A stretch of DNA of 38,001 nt, from assembly GCA_015232015.1 (NCBI GenBank), contig JADGAM010000021.1, positions 1 through 38,001 of the forward strand. Direction: 5' to 3'. Shown here one piece after another: positions 24,115 to 32,427 of this stretch. Each line of letters opens with the position of its first letter. Position 1 is the first letter of the stretch. This DNA comes from Oligoflexia bacterium (lineage in GTDB: Bacteria > Bdellovibrionota > Bacteriovoracia > Bacteriovoracales > Bacteriovoracaceae). The position numbers and the translations under genes were made by a program. Under the pieces are notes generated by a model that saw nothing but the letters and a program-made list of their open reading frames with translations, had not been told where the DNA came from and did no database searches.

Positions 24115-24771
24115 TTAATCTAATTGAGATCCCATTTTTGATTTTTGAACTTCATTTAATTTTTTTAAAATATTGAGAGCGGCCTCTGAAGCTGAATCAA
24201 TTTCCGATTCACTTCCACTTAAAATTAATCTTCCTGAAGCACCAAATGGAATTATGTCTATTAATTTTATGTTAGCTGCTTTTAAGGCCTCATTACATGC
24301 AATTGTTAAGTAAGCTGCGGGAGTAGTCTCTAAAATAAAAATAGACTCTCCGGCCAATACCATATTACCTCTGGCCATTCCAGTAAACATGATCGCATGA
24401 TCTTGTTGTACTCCACGAATAATTTTATTAGTAAGAATTTTTACTTCTGCTCTATCATTTTCACTTAATTTTGTTGCTCTTAAAACTGCACGGCCGGCCT
24501 CTCTAACTTCGCCTTGATTTGGGTGATGAACTTGCATCATTCCAAATTGCCTTTCAGTGACAACCGAGCTTAGACGAACAGAGGTGGCCTTTAATGCAAG
24601 ATCAATCATAGAGTGAATTTCCATAGCAGGAGCAATCTCAATCATCAAAGCAGCATCATATTCAGCAGGATCGTAAACACGATTATCTTTAGCAGTATAT
24701 TGCGCTAATTGGGGTTGCATACTATCTATGAATATAAGAGTACGAAGTTCAAAATTTGTAGGTATGCTCAT
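24115..24771 (-). CDS. BMC-T (tandem-domain) shell protein, permuted/double-stacking type
   Basis: 218 residues with two fused BMC domains forming a trimeric pseudohexamer of the shell facet. Residues 9-25 (LRTLIFIDSMQPQLAQY) with the following Asp/Tyr-rich turn, and the first-domain start MIEIAPAMEIHSMIDLALKA, are features I recall from Haliangium-type BMC-T proteins that stack as dimers of trimers. The second domain runs FILETTPAAYLTIACNEALK to IIPFGASGRLILSGSE. Such proteins are thought to have gated central pores that pass larger metabolites such as cofactors or sugar phosphates. AAGGAG precedes ATG 24771. It lies between deoC and the aldolases. The stacking type is inference from memory. 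Confidence 0.88.
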   Translation of the reverse strand: MSIPTNFELRTLIFIDSMQPQLAQYTAKDNRVYDPAEYDAALMIEIAPAMEIHSMIDLALKATSVRLSSVVTERQFGMMQVHHPNQGEVREAGRAVLRATKLSENDRAEVKILTNKIIRGVQQDHAIMFTGMARGNMVLAGESIFILETTPAAYLTIACNEALKAANIKLIDIIPFGASGRLILSGSESEIDSASEAALNILKKLNEVQKSKMGSQLD

Positions 24772-24835
24772 AATATTTTATTTCTCCTTAATTTTTAATT
24801 TTAATTTTTAATTTTTAATTTTAATTTTAATTTTT

Positions 24836-25648
24836 TTAATAAGACGAATTGCTTTTTTTACCAGTTACAATTGCTACACTAGAAGATGCTCCTACTCGAT
24901 TAGCTCCAGCTTTAATCATTGCTAAAGCATCTTCACGAGAACGAACACCACCAGAAGCTTTAACACCTAATGAAGAACCAACAATTTCTCTCATCAGTGC
25001 TATATCTTCAACAGTTGCTCCACCCTTTCCAAAACCTGTTGAAGTTTTAACAAATGCCGCTCCTGCGGTTTTTGATAAAACACAAACAATAACTATCTCA
25101 TCATGAGTAAGTCCACCTGATTCTAAAATAACTTTTACCGGATAAGGGTGAGATGCCTGGGTAACGGCAACAATGTCATCAAAAACTGTTTTATAATCTT
25201 TGGATTTCAGTGCTCCAATATTTACGACCATATCAATTTCTCTAGCTCCGGCCATAATGGCCTCTCGATATTCAAATGCTTTTGAAGATGCAGTGGCCGC
25301 TCCCAAAGGAAATCCTACTACTGCAATTGGTTTGACCGATGAACCGGCCAATTGTTCTGCAACTAATGGGATGTTTGATGAATTCACACAAACTGTCGCA
25401 AAGTTATACTGTTTGGCCTCTTCACATACTTTTATTAATTCAGCTCTAGTTGCATCTGGTTTTAATAATGTGTGATCAATCATCCTTGCTAATTCATGAT
25501 CATATTCTCCTGAAAAATTGTTATTACCACCACTGCCCCCACTGCCACTGCTACCTTTGCCATTGCTATTACCAGCATTATCAGAAGATGAATTTTTACT
25601 ATTAAATTTCAAGGTACACAAACCATAAGTTCTTATACTTGAATTCAT
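24836..25648 (-). CDS. deoC: deoxyribose-phosphate aldolase with N-terminal extension (BMC cargo)
   Basis: 270 residues. DeoC splits 2-deoxyribose-5-phosphate into acetaldehyde and glyceraldehyde-3-phosphate. Class I aldolase residues are intact: Asp139 (REIDMVVN), Schiff-base Lys201 (FVKTSTGF) and Lys230 (VKASGGVR), within IDHTLLKPDAT to GASSSVAIV. The catalytic domain begins only at about residue 50. Before it come MNSSIRTYGLCTLKF and a Gly/Ser/Asn linker (20-45), the layout of a targeting segment plus spacer, although the segment does not look like the usual amphipathic helix. Acetaldehyde made inside the shell would feed the aldehyde dehydrogenase of the same operon. AAGGGAG precedes ATG 25648. 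The usual ESxLLTDEE-type segment reads ESGGLTHDE here, a modest departure. Confidence 0.95.
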   Translation of the reverse strand: MNSSIRTYGLCTLKFNSKNSSSDNAGNSNGKGSSGSGGSGGNNNFSGEYDHELARMIDHTLLKPDATRAELIKVCEEAKQYNFATVCVNSSNIPLVAEQLAGSSVKPIAVVGFPLGAATASSKAFEYREAIMAGAREIDMVVNIGALKSKDYKTVFDDIVAVTQASHPYPVKVILESGGLTHDEIVIVCVLSKTAGAAFVKTSTGFGKGGATVEDIALMREIVGSSLGVKASGGVRSREDALAMIKAGANRVGASSSVAIVTGKKSNSSY

Positions 25649-25713
25649 TTTTATATCTCCCTTCTATATATATTATCTATATTTTATATATTATTAATTA
25701 TTATTAATATTTT

Positions 25714-25989
25714 TTATTTTTTTGTAACCTTATCTACAATTCCTATTATCACAGAGTGAAGTGGATCATCTTTTGTTCCTAACAACTCTTGAGCGCTCTT
25801 TCCATCTTGTGAATAGATTACAATATCGCCTGGTCCCGCATCGGTTTCATCACATGGAATTGACAAAATCGCCACGCCCTCGTCATTACCATATTGATCT
25901 ATTGGCTGTACAATTAACACCCTATGGTTGTTAAAACATGGATGCTTTATTGTTGAAACGACATTTCCTTTAACTCTTCCTAATTTCAC
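25714..25989 (-). CDS. BMC-P pentameric vertex protein (EutN/CcmL family), third copy
   Basis: 91 residues, one EutN/CcmL domain: MKLGRVKGNVVSTIKHP, then VLIVQPIDQYGNDEG, a DAGPGDIVIYSQDGKSAQ loop and VIIGIVDKV. Pentamers of this family cap the twelve corners of the shell. The start is GTG at 25989 with GGAG eleven bases upstream. Unlike the other two it has a Cys in the first loop (KHPCF) and a second in IPCDETD. It lies 41 bases behind the second BMC-P and 65 bases ahead of deoC. Confidence 0.92.
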   Translation of the reverse strand: MKLGRVKGNVVSTIKHPCFNNHRVLIVQPIDQYGNDEGVAILSIPCDETDAGPGDIVIYSQDGKSAQELLGTKDDPLHSVIIGIVDKVTKK

Positions 25990-26030
25990 AATTTTTCTAT
26001 CTCCAAAATACCAAATATTTTCAAATATTC

Positions 26031-26342
26031 TTAATTATTTTCAAATACCTTTTTTCGTAAATCTTCATCGACTTTCTCCCATTCAATATTAACTGTATCA
26101 ACAAAACCAGTTATGGCCGCATCTACAGGGGGAACACTTTTTAAGGCAAATGCCGCCTCTCTTGAAAGTGTATAATAAACAATGTCCCCAGGGCCTGCAC
26201 TGACAACATCAATGGCAGCAATAATATCCCCACTCTCCTTAAGTTTATCATCTAATGGTTGAATTAAAAGTAATTTTTCCCCATGTAATTTGGGATCTTT
26301 TATTGTTGCAACCACCGTACCTACTACTCTTGCAAAACGCAT
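26031..26342 (-). CDS. BMC-P pentameric vertex protein (EutN/CcmL family), second copy
   Basis: 103 residues: MRFARVVGTVVATIKDP, LLLIQPLDDK, VVSAGPGDIVYYTLSREAA and AAITGFVDTV give the complete EutN/CcmL fold, with a charged C-terminal tail (EKVDEDLRKKVFENN) not seen in the other copies. Expected role is a shell vertex. AAGGAG lies nine or so bases before ATG 26342. It sits just after the PduT-like shell gene. Confidence 0.93.
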   Translation of the reverse strand: MRFARVVGTVVATIKDPKLHGEKLLLIQPLDDKLKESGDIIAAIDVVSAGPGDIVYYTLSREAAFALKSVPPVDAAITGFVDTVNIEWEKVDEDLRKKVFENN

Positions 26343-26399
26343 ATTTTTATGAGCTCCTTATCTAAATAATCTAAATAAATAACAAGTCAAAATAATAAA

Positions 26400-26954
26400 T
26401 CAAAAGAGAGTATTTAAAAATTCTTGATGAGGATTTGCAATTATCTCAAATCCCACTAAATTTCCCTCTGATAATAAAAGTTCTTTAGCGGCACCAACCG
26501 CCTCTTCCATATCATTAAGTTCTCCAGTTAAAATAAAATAGGCCTTGCCGCCTAATCCATTTGCCAATCTAATATCAGCTGCCTGTACGGCCGCTTTTTT
26601 TAGTGCTACATCCATTGCTAAAAAAGCATCAGCAACTGAAAAACTTTCTACAATTCCCACGGCATCCCACTTTATATTTTTTGTTGTAGCAGTCAGTGCA
26701 GGGATAATTCCTTCATGCACGTATGGAATATAAATATTTGCAATTAACAAATCTCCTGCTCGCTCTCTTCCACTTTCCATTGCTTCTTTCACCTCTTCAA
26801 CTTCACCCGCTACCATCACAATAAATTTTCCTGGGCAAATTGAATGGGCCTTTATCAACTGCACTTGAGATTTTTTTATCATAACATCTGCAACAACATA
26901 CCCACGTGCTATTGATTTTAATTCTAAAATTCCGACAGCTGGCAAATTAAACAT
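26400..26954 (-). CDS. PduT-like BMC-T shell protein with Fe-S cysteine
   Basis: 184 residues, two BMC domains (about 5-90 and 95-180), no permutation. The pore-loop sequence SICPGKF is the same as in PduT of the Salmonella Pdu shell, where the Cys (Cys38; Cys40 here) binds a [4Fe-4S] cluster at the trimer axis. It should pass electrons through the shell rather than metabolites. The gene follows the PduS-like gene by six bases, and its GAGGAG ribosome-binding site is made from the last codons of that gene, so the pair is translationally coupled, which fits a PduS-PduT complex. The second-domain loop is NGLGGKAYF. Shell identity is certain; cluster presence is inference from the motif. Confidence 0.92.
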   Translation of the reverse strand: MFNLPAVGILELKSIARGYVVADVMIKKSQVQLIKAHSICPGKFIVMVAGEVEEVKEAMESGRERAGDLLIANIYIPYVHEGIIPALTATTKNIKWDAVGIVESFSVADAFLAMDVALKKAAVQAADIRLANGLGGKAYFILTGELNDMEEAVGAAKELLLSEGNLVGFEIIANPHQEFLNTLF

Positions 26955-26960
26955 ACTATG

Positions 26961-28559
26961 CTACTCCTCCACACTACTGCCACTTATACCACTTGTATTA
27001 TTCGTACTACTTGTATTCGAGTTTATAATTGTTATCTCTTTATCACTTATATTTTTCACAAATCCATTTATAGAAGCATGATAAATTGACCCTAATTTAT
27101 TATTATTTCCATTATTCCCATTACCCATTTCAATATCAATATTAGGAGTAATCGCAATGATATCACCTAAAGAAACATTTGTTCCAACTGTTACAATTGG
27201 TTTTGCTGCTTCTCCAATATGTTCTGCTATGTTTATAGTAACACTTCTAACCTCTGAGGGATATATCACCTCATAATGAACATTATGAACATCATGAGTA
27301 TTATGATTATTATGAGCATCATGAAAATTTTGAGTATCGTAATCGGCCAATCTTAATTTGGTGATTAATTTTTTCGTTGGAATTTTTCTAAATTCTAATG
27401 CTTCTAAAGTTTTTATTGGCGAATTTGAGTGAGGATTTTTCATCCCAGCTCGACTTAAGAGCTTTCTATATTCGGCCAAAATCTTTCTAGGAGAAAGCTC
27501 CATTACATCACAAGCAAAGAGTTCACAAACTCCACACTGACTACATAAAAACGCAGAGGTAATTGCATTTAGTGGTGCTGATAAATTATAATCCAGCATT
27601 CGCATAGATTGATGAGGATTTAAGGAATGTCCGAGTAAAGAACGCGGGCAAAGCTCACTACAACGATAACATTGGCAACAACTGGCCTTAGATTTTTTTA
27701 CCATCTGATTAAGATCTATCTCTTGTGCTTTAACTAATAGATGATCTTTTGGCAGTAGTATTATTCCACTCGATCTTTTACCAACATTAATTTTTTCTGT
27801 ATCTACAAGTTTGCCCATCATTGGGCCACCATCAATAATCTTTAATTGAGAGAGCGGCCGTTTTAATTTTACTCTAGATATTAGATCATTTATGGAAATT
27901 CCGATGGGTGCTTTAAAAACTTTTACTCCTTCAACTTCACCTGTAACGGTTACTAATCTACTGGTTACAGAAATTCCTCCACCATCAATTGCTTCAGATA
28001 ATTGGGCCAAGGTCAATACATTGTGAACCATTACTCCCACCGAAAGAGGCAATCCTCCCTCTGGAATTATCCTGGAAGTAGTCTCGTAGACTAATAAAAA
28101 TTCATCTCCTACTGGATAATAACTTTCAAGCAGATGTAATTTAATTTCAAAAATATTTGGATTATAAATTCCTTGAGATGCTCTTTGACTTATTATTTTT
28201 TCAAGTTCAACTACTACATCTTTGTACTCGCCTTTAACTGCAATAATTCCTAATTTGGCCTGACAAATTCTCATTGAATGTTCAAGACCTAAAATTACTT
28301 GCTCAGGAAATTTGCGCATGAGTAATTTATCACTCTCCAAAAGTGGCTCACACTCACTTCCATTTGCAATAACTGTATCGATTTTTTTTGTCAGAGTTTG
28401 CGCCGAAAGAAATTTTTTATATAAGGGAAAGCCACCACCACCGGCCCCAATAATACCAGCATCCATTGATTTTTTTATAAGATCATTTATAAAATTACTA
28501 TTACTACTGTTATTACTGCTGTTACTATTATTACTACTATTAATACTATTATTACTCAT
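26961..28559 (-). CDS. PduS-like flavin/Fe-S oxidoreductase of the microcompartment
   Basis: 532 residues of the PduS/RnfC family, which oxidises NADH with FMN and two [4Fe-4S] clusters. The dinucleotide/flavin segment GIIGAGGGGFPLYKKF (36-50) and ANGSECEPLL come first. The cluster motifs are Cys295/297/300/304 (CQCYRCSELCP) and Cys339/342/345/350 (CSQCGVCELFAC). Known PduS proteins are about 450 residues; the excess is an Asn/Ser-rich 22-residue N-terminal tract and a His/Asn insert (HDAHNNHNTHDVHNVH, 413-428), both from simple-repeat DNA, and an Asn/Ser tail. It would re-oxidise NADH made by the aldehyde dehydrogenase and hand electrons to the PduT-like protein. The start ATG overlaps the dehydrogenase stop (ATGA). 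No other Rnf genes are near, so RnfC of an Rnf complex is unlikely. Confidence 0.92.
   Translation of the reverse strand: MSNNSINSSNNSNSSNNSSNSNFINDLIKKSMDAGIIGAGGGGFPLYKKFLSAQTLTKKIDTVIANGSECEPLLESDKLLMRKFPEQVILGLEHSMRICQAKLGIIAVKGEYKDVVVELEKIISQRASQGIYNPNIFEIKLHLLESYYPVGDEFLLVYETTSRIIPEGGLPLSVGVMVHNVLTLAQLSEAIDGGGISVTSRLVTVTGEVEGVKVFKAPIGISINDLISRVKLKRPLSQLKIIDGGPMMGKLVDTEKINVGKRSSGIILLPKDHLLVKAQEIDLNQMVKKSKASCCQCYRCSELCPRSLLGHSLNPHQSMRMLDYNLSAPLNAITSAFLCSQCGVCELFACDVMELSPRKILAEYRKLLSRAGMKNPHSNSPIKTLEALEFRKIPTKKLITKLRLADYDTQNFHDAHNNHNTHDVHNVHYEVIYPSEVRSVTINIAEHIGEAAKPIVTVGTNVSLGDIIAITPNIDIEMGNGNNGNNNKLGSIYHASINGFVKNISDKEITIINSNTSSTNNTSGISGSSVEE
27270..27330 (-). repeat. ATGAAC/ATTATG-type repeat encoding the His/Asn insert of PduS-like protein
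   Basis: Degenerate six- to nine-base units (ATGAACATTATGAACATC and relatives) encode the His/Asn run between the cluster domain and the C-terminal domain of the PduS-like protein. Confidence 0.7.
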
Positions 28560-30049
28560 ACAATCCTAAAATAGCCATTACTCAAAACGCATCTACGTGA
28601 ACGTACAAAGTGCCTTGCGGTTGTAACTCCCTCTCCTGTTGGAGAAGCAATGGTAAATGATGTTGGCCCTTCTCCTTCAAATGCAAGACCGGCCAATGCT
28701 GGACCATTTTTGACAAATATGGAAGTGTTCATCTTAACTGCCATCTTGTGCATATTTTCTATATTACGAGAATGAATAACTGCTGTATGTCTGCAACCTG
28801 CCTCTAAGTTATAAGCAAGTTCAATTGCTTCATCAATATTATTTACTCGTATAAGAGGAAGAATAGGCATTAACATTTCTGTTTTTGCAAATGGGTGATA
28901 CTTTTCAGTCTCCACAAAAGCTAATCTAACAGCAGTATCAATTTGCAACCCAACTTCTCCTAAAATTAATTGAACATCTTTACCAACAAAGTTTTTATTT
29001 GGATGTCCACTTTCATCAATCAATAAGCGGGTCAATCTATTTCCATGAAATTGAGAAAGCTCATAAGCACCAGCTGACAATAGTGCTTTTTTCAGAGGAT
29101 TAAATGCCTTCTCAGTAACTATTATCTCTTTTTCCAACACACAGATAATATTATTATCCATGCTTGCACTTGCAATAATATCTCTAGCGGCCTTTTCGAT
29201 GTCTGCTGTTTCATCTACCACTACTGGAGGATTTCCTGGTCCTGCCGCTATAACTCTCTTCCCAGATTTCATTGCAACTTTAACTACTGCGGGTCCTCCA
29301 GTTACAACAAGTAATGCTATATCTGGATTAGTCATCAATTTCTGAGCAGAATCTATTGTTGGATTAATAATGGTTGTTAAAAGATTTGCAGGGCCACCCT
29401 CTGAAATAATTGCTCGATTAAGTAAAGATATTGTATACGCAGACGTTTTCTTGGCCGATGGATGCGGATTAAACACAACTGTATTTCCGCCAGCAAGCAT
29501 TCCAATACCATTATTAATTATAGTTTCAGAGGGATTTGTACAAGGAGAGATACTTCCAATTACACCGTAAGGTGCTTGCTCAATTATGGTTAATCCATTA
29601 TCTCCTGTAAAAGCTGTTGGATTTAAATCTTCTATCCCTGGTGTTTTATTAATGGCCAAAAGATTTTTTTTTATTTTATCATCGACTCTTCCAAGTCCTG
29701 TTTCATCTTTCGCCATTTGTGACAGACGAGAGACATCTTCTCTTGCATATTTTCTTATAGCAGAAATTATCTTTGATCTTTGCTCAAGAGATATCTCTTG
29801 ATATTGCGAGAATGCTCGCTTTGAAGCGGCCACCGCCTCCTCAATGCTATTAAAACATCCCGTAGTAGTTGTTGAAGATGGGAAAGAAGAAGAAAAAGAA
29901 GAAGATAGTAAGGATGAAGGTAAGGTTGAAGAAGGAGGTAAGAGTGAAGAAGGAGCTGGTACAGGCGCTTTTTGTTGCGCTTGTTTTGCTCGATACTCTT
30001 CAACTACTCGACTAACAATATTATCAATTTGGGTTTCGTTTATTTTCAT
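28556..30049 (-). CDS. CoA-acylating aldehyde dehydrogenase with N-terminal encapsulation peptide
   Basis: 497 residues, EutE/PduP family: aldehyde + CoA + NAD+ to acyl-CoA + NADH. Catalytic Cys303 lies in NNIICVLEKE, the position of PduP NLPCIAEKE, with the cofactor segments ISPCTNPSETIINNGI and AAGPGNPPVVVDE. The N-terminus ETQIDNIVSRVVEEYRAK (5-22) is an amphipathic helix as in other encapsulated EutE/PduP enzymes, joined by a Pro/Ser-rich linker (28-63) to the catalytic domain starting at FNSIEEAV. It is the core enzyme expected to consume acetaldehyde or lactaldehyde from the aldolases. AAGGG is nine bases before ATG 30049. It overlaps the PduS-like gene by four bases. Substrate choice between C2 and C3 aldehydes cannot be read off. 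Confidence 0.95.
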   Translation of the reverse strand: MKINETQIDNIVSRVVEEYRAKQAQQKAPVPAPSSLLPPSSTLPSSLLSSSFSSSFPSSTTTTGCFNSIEEAVAASKRAFSQYQEISLEQRSKIISAIRKYAREDVSRLSQMAKDETGLGRVDDKIKKNLLAINKTPGIEDLNPTAFTGDNGLTIIEQAPYGVIGSISPCTNPSETIINNGIGMLAGGNTVVFNPHPSAKKTSAYTISLLNRAIISEGGPANLLTTIINPTIDSAQKLMTNPDIALLVVTGGPAVVKVAMKSGKRVIAAGPGNPPVVVDETADIEKAARDIIASASMDNNIICVLEKEIIVTEKAFNPLKKALLSAGAYELSQFHGNRLTRLLIDESGHPNKNFVGKDVQLILGEVGLQIDTAVRLAFVETEKYHPFAKTEMLMPILPLIRVNNIDEAIELAYNLEAGCRHTAVIHSRNIENMHKMAVKMNTSIFVKNGPALAGLAFEGEGPTSFTIASPTGEGVTTARHFVRSRRCVLSNGYFRIV

Positions 30050-30065
30050 TTTTTAAACCCTTCTT

Positions 30066-30368
30066 TCATTCATTAGAGGATGATTTGGAATAACGAGTTT
30101 TTCCTTCAACATCCATGGTATCCACTATCGCTATTATTACTGCATCTACCGGTTTATTTTGAGTAACATCTGTTAATCTGGCCGAGCTTCCTGATGCAAG
30201 CAACACTATCTCATCAATTCCAGCTCCAACAGAATCGATAGCACAAATAACTCCTCCCTTAGATACTCCCTCAACATCTGCAGGTTGTACCAATAAGAGT
30301 TTGAGTCCATCCATTCTACCTTCTTTCTTAGTAGCAACTACAGTACCTACTACTTTTGCAATTTGCAT
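30066..30368 (-). CDS. BMC-P pentameric vertex protein (EutN/CcmL family), first copy
   Basis: 100 residues from ATG 30368 (MQIAKVVGTVVATKKEG), with GGAG nine bases upstream; an in-frame TTG six bases earlier is not needed. LLLVQPADVEG, the loop SVGAGIDEIVLLASGSSARL and VIIAIVDTMDV complete the fold, followed by a short Ser/Lys tail. The family makes shell vertices. It is the second gene of the operon, between BMC-H and the aldehyde dehydrogenase. Confidence 0.93.
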   Translation of the reverse strand: MQIAKVVGTVVATKKEGRMDGLKLLLVQPADVEGVSKGGVICAIDSVGAGIDEIVLLASGSSARLTDVTQNKPVDAVIIAIVDTMDVEGKTRYSKSSSNE

Positions 30369-30446
30369 AAGCAAAATCTCCTATTCTCAATATCCTCGAT
30401 AATTCTCAATAATTTTCGATAATTCTTAATAATTCTTAATTAAGTC

Positions 30447-30755
30447 TTATTTTGTTTTAGTGGTAGCTGTTGTAGTAGCTGCGCGACCCAATGGTAAAAC
30501 ATCTTCAATATTTGTATGTGGACGTGGAATTACATGAACGGAAACTAACTCACCAACTTTTTCAGCGGCCCTTATACCGGCCTCAGTTGCGGCCTTTACT
30601 GCAGCAACATCTCCACGAATGATTGCAGTAGTAAGTCCTCCACCAACTTTCTCATAACCAACAAGTTCAACTTTAGCCGCCTTCAACATAGCATCAGCTG
30701 CTTCTACCATTGCTACAAAACCTCTAGTTTCAATCATACCTAAAGCGTCAGACAT
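30447..30755 (-). CDS. BMC-H hexameric shell protein
   Basis: 102 residues, single Pfam BMC domain: [20 protein letters not shown], pore loop KVGGG (36-40), [20 protein letters not shown] and [14 protein letters not shown], then an Ala/Thr simple tail. This is the bulk facet tile of the shell and the only BMC-H in the window. The Lys/Gly pore matches those that pass small polar or anionic metabolites. It has a strong AAAGGAG site, is first in the operon and lies about 88 bases behind a predicted promoter, which suits the high expression needed for a shell tile. Confidence 0.97.
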   Translation of the reverse strand: MSDALGMIETRGFVAMVEAADAMLKAAKVELVGYEKVGGGLTTAIIRGDVAAVKAATEAGIRAAEKVGELVSVHVIPRPHTNIEDVLPLGRAATTTATTKTK

Positions 30756-30849
30756 AGTTTTCTCCTTTTAGAAAGAACAAAATAAATAAAAAATAAAAAT
30801 AAAAATAAAAAAACAATTATAAATAAATAACTACAGTGCACACGTTCGG

Positions 30850-30878
30850 ATTTTATTTGGAATTTTTAAATATGACAA
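30850..30878 (-). promoter_or_regulatory. promoter of the microcompartment operon
   Basis: Minus strand: TTGTCA (-35, 30873-30878), a 17-base spacer and TAAAAT (-10, 30850-30855), each five of six to the sigma-70 consensus. Transcription would begin near 30843, leaving a leader of about 88 bases before the BMC-H ATG. Confidence 0.6.
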
Positions 30879-30880
30879 TA

Positions 30881-30899
30881 ATAATTACGAAGTAATTAT
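30881..30899. promoter_or_regulatory. dyad next to the BMC promoter, possible activator site
   Basis: ATAATTAC and GTAATTAT are perfect 8-bp arms around GAA. The dyad starts three bases upstream of the -35 hexamer, the usual place for an activator or for a repressor that blocks the -35. No regulator gene is in the operon. Confidence 0.4.
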
Positions 30900-30908
30900 A
30901 AATAAAAA

Positions 30909-30951
30909 ACCGATCGATAAATAATATAAAAATATATATTTATCAATCGGT
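30909..30951 (-). terminator. intrinsic terminator of gdhA
   Basis: ACCGATCGATAAAT (30909-30922) pairs with ATTTATCAATCGGT (30938-30951) over 14 positions with one G-U pair. On the minus strand TTTTTTATT follows at once. It lies 58 bases past the gdhA stop and just before the BMC promoter, insulating the two transcripts. Confidence 0.75.
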
Positions 30952-31009
30952 CTATTAAATTAATTAATCAAATTAATTAATCAAAAAATAAAATAAAATA
31001 AAAATTAAA

Positions 31010-32386
<1,377 letters not shown>

Positions 32387-32427
32387 CTAAAAAAATTAGT
32401 CAGTGAAAATAAACTGTAAAAAAATAT

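Noticed and set aside
26961-28559. RnfC of a membrane Rnf complex
   Set aside because: No rnfA, B, D, E or G neighbours; the gene overlaps the aldehyde dehydrogenase gene and is coupled to a PduT-like shell protein.
29844-30056. Rightward Glu/Lys/Gly-rich frame
   Set aside because: Complement of the Ser/Pro linker of the aldehyde dehydrogenase; no start signal.
32393-32420. TTTACA-16-TAATTT upstream of gdhA as a promoter
   Set aside because: Transcription would start inside the gdhA ribosome-binding site, so it cannot give a translatable message.
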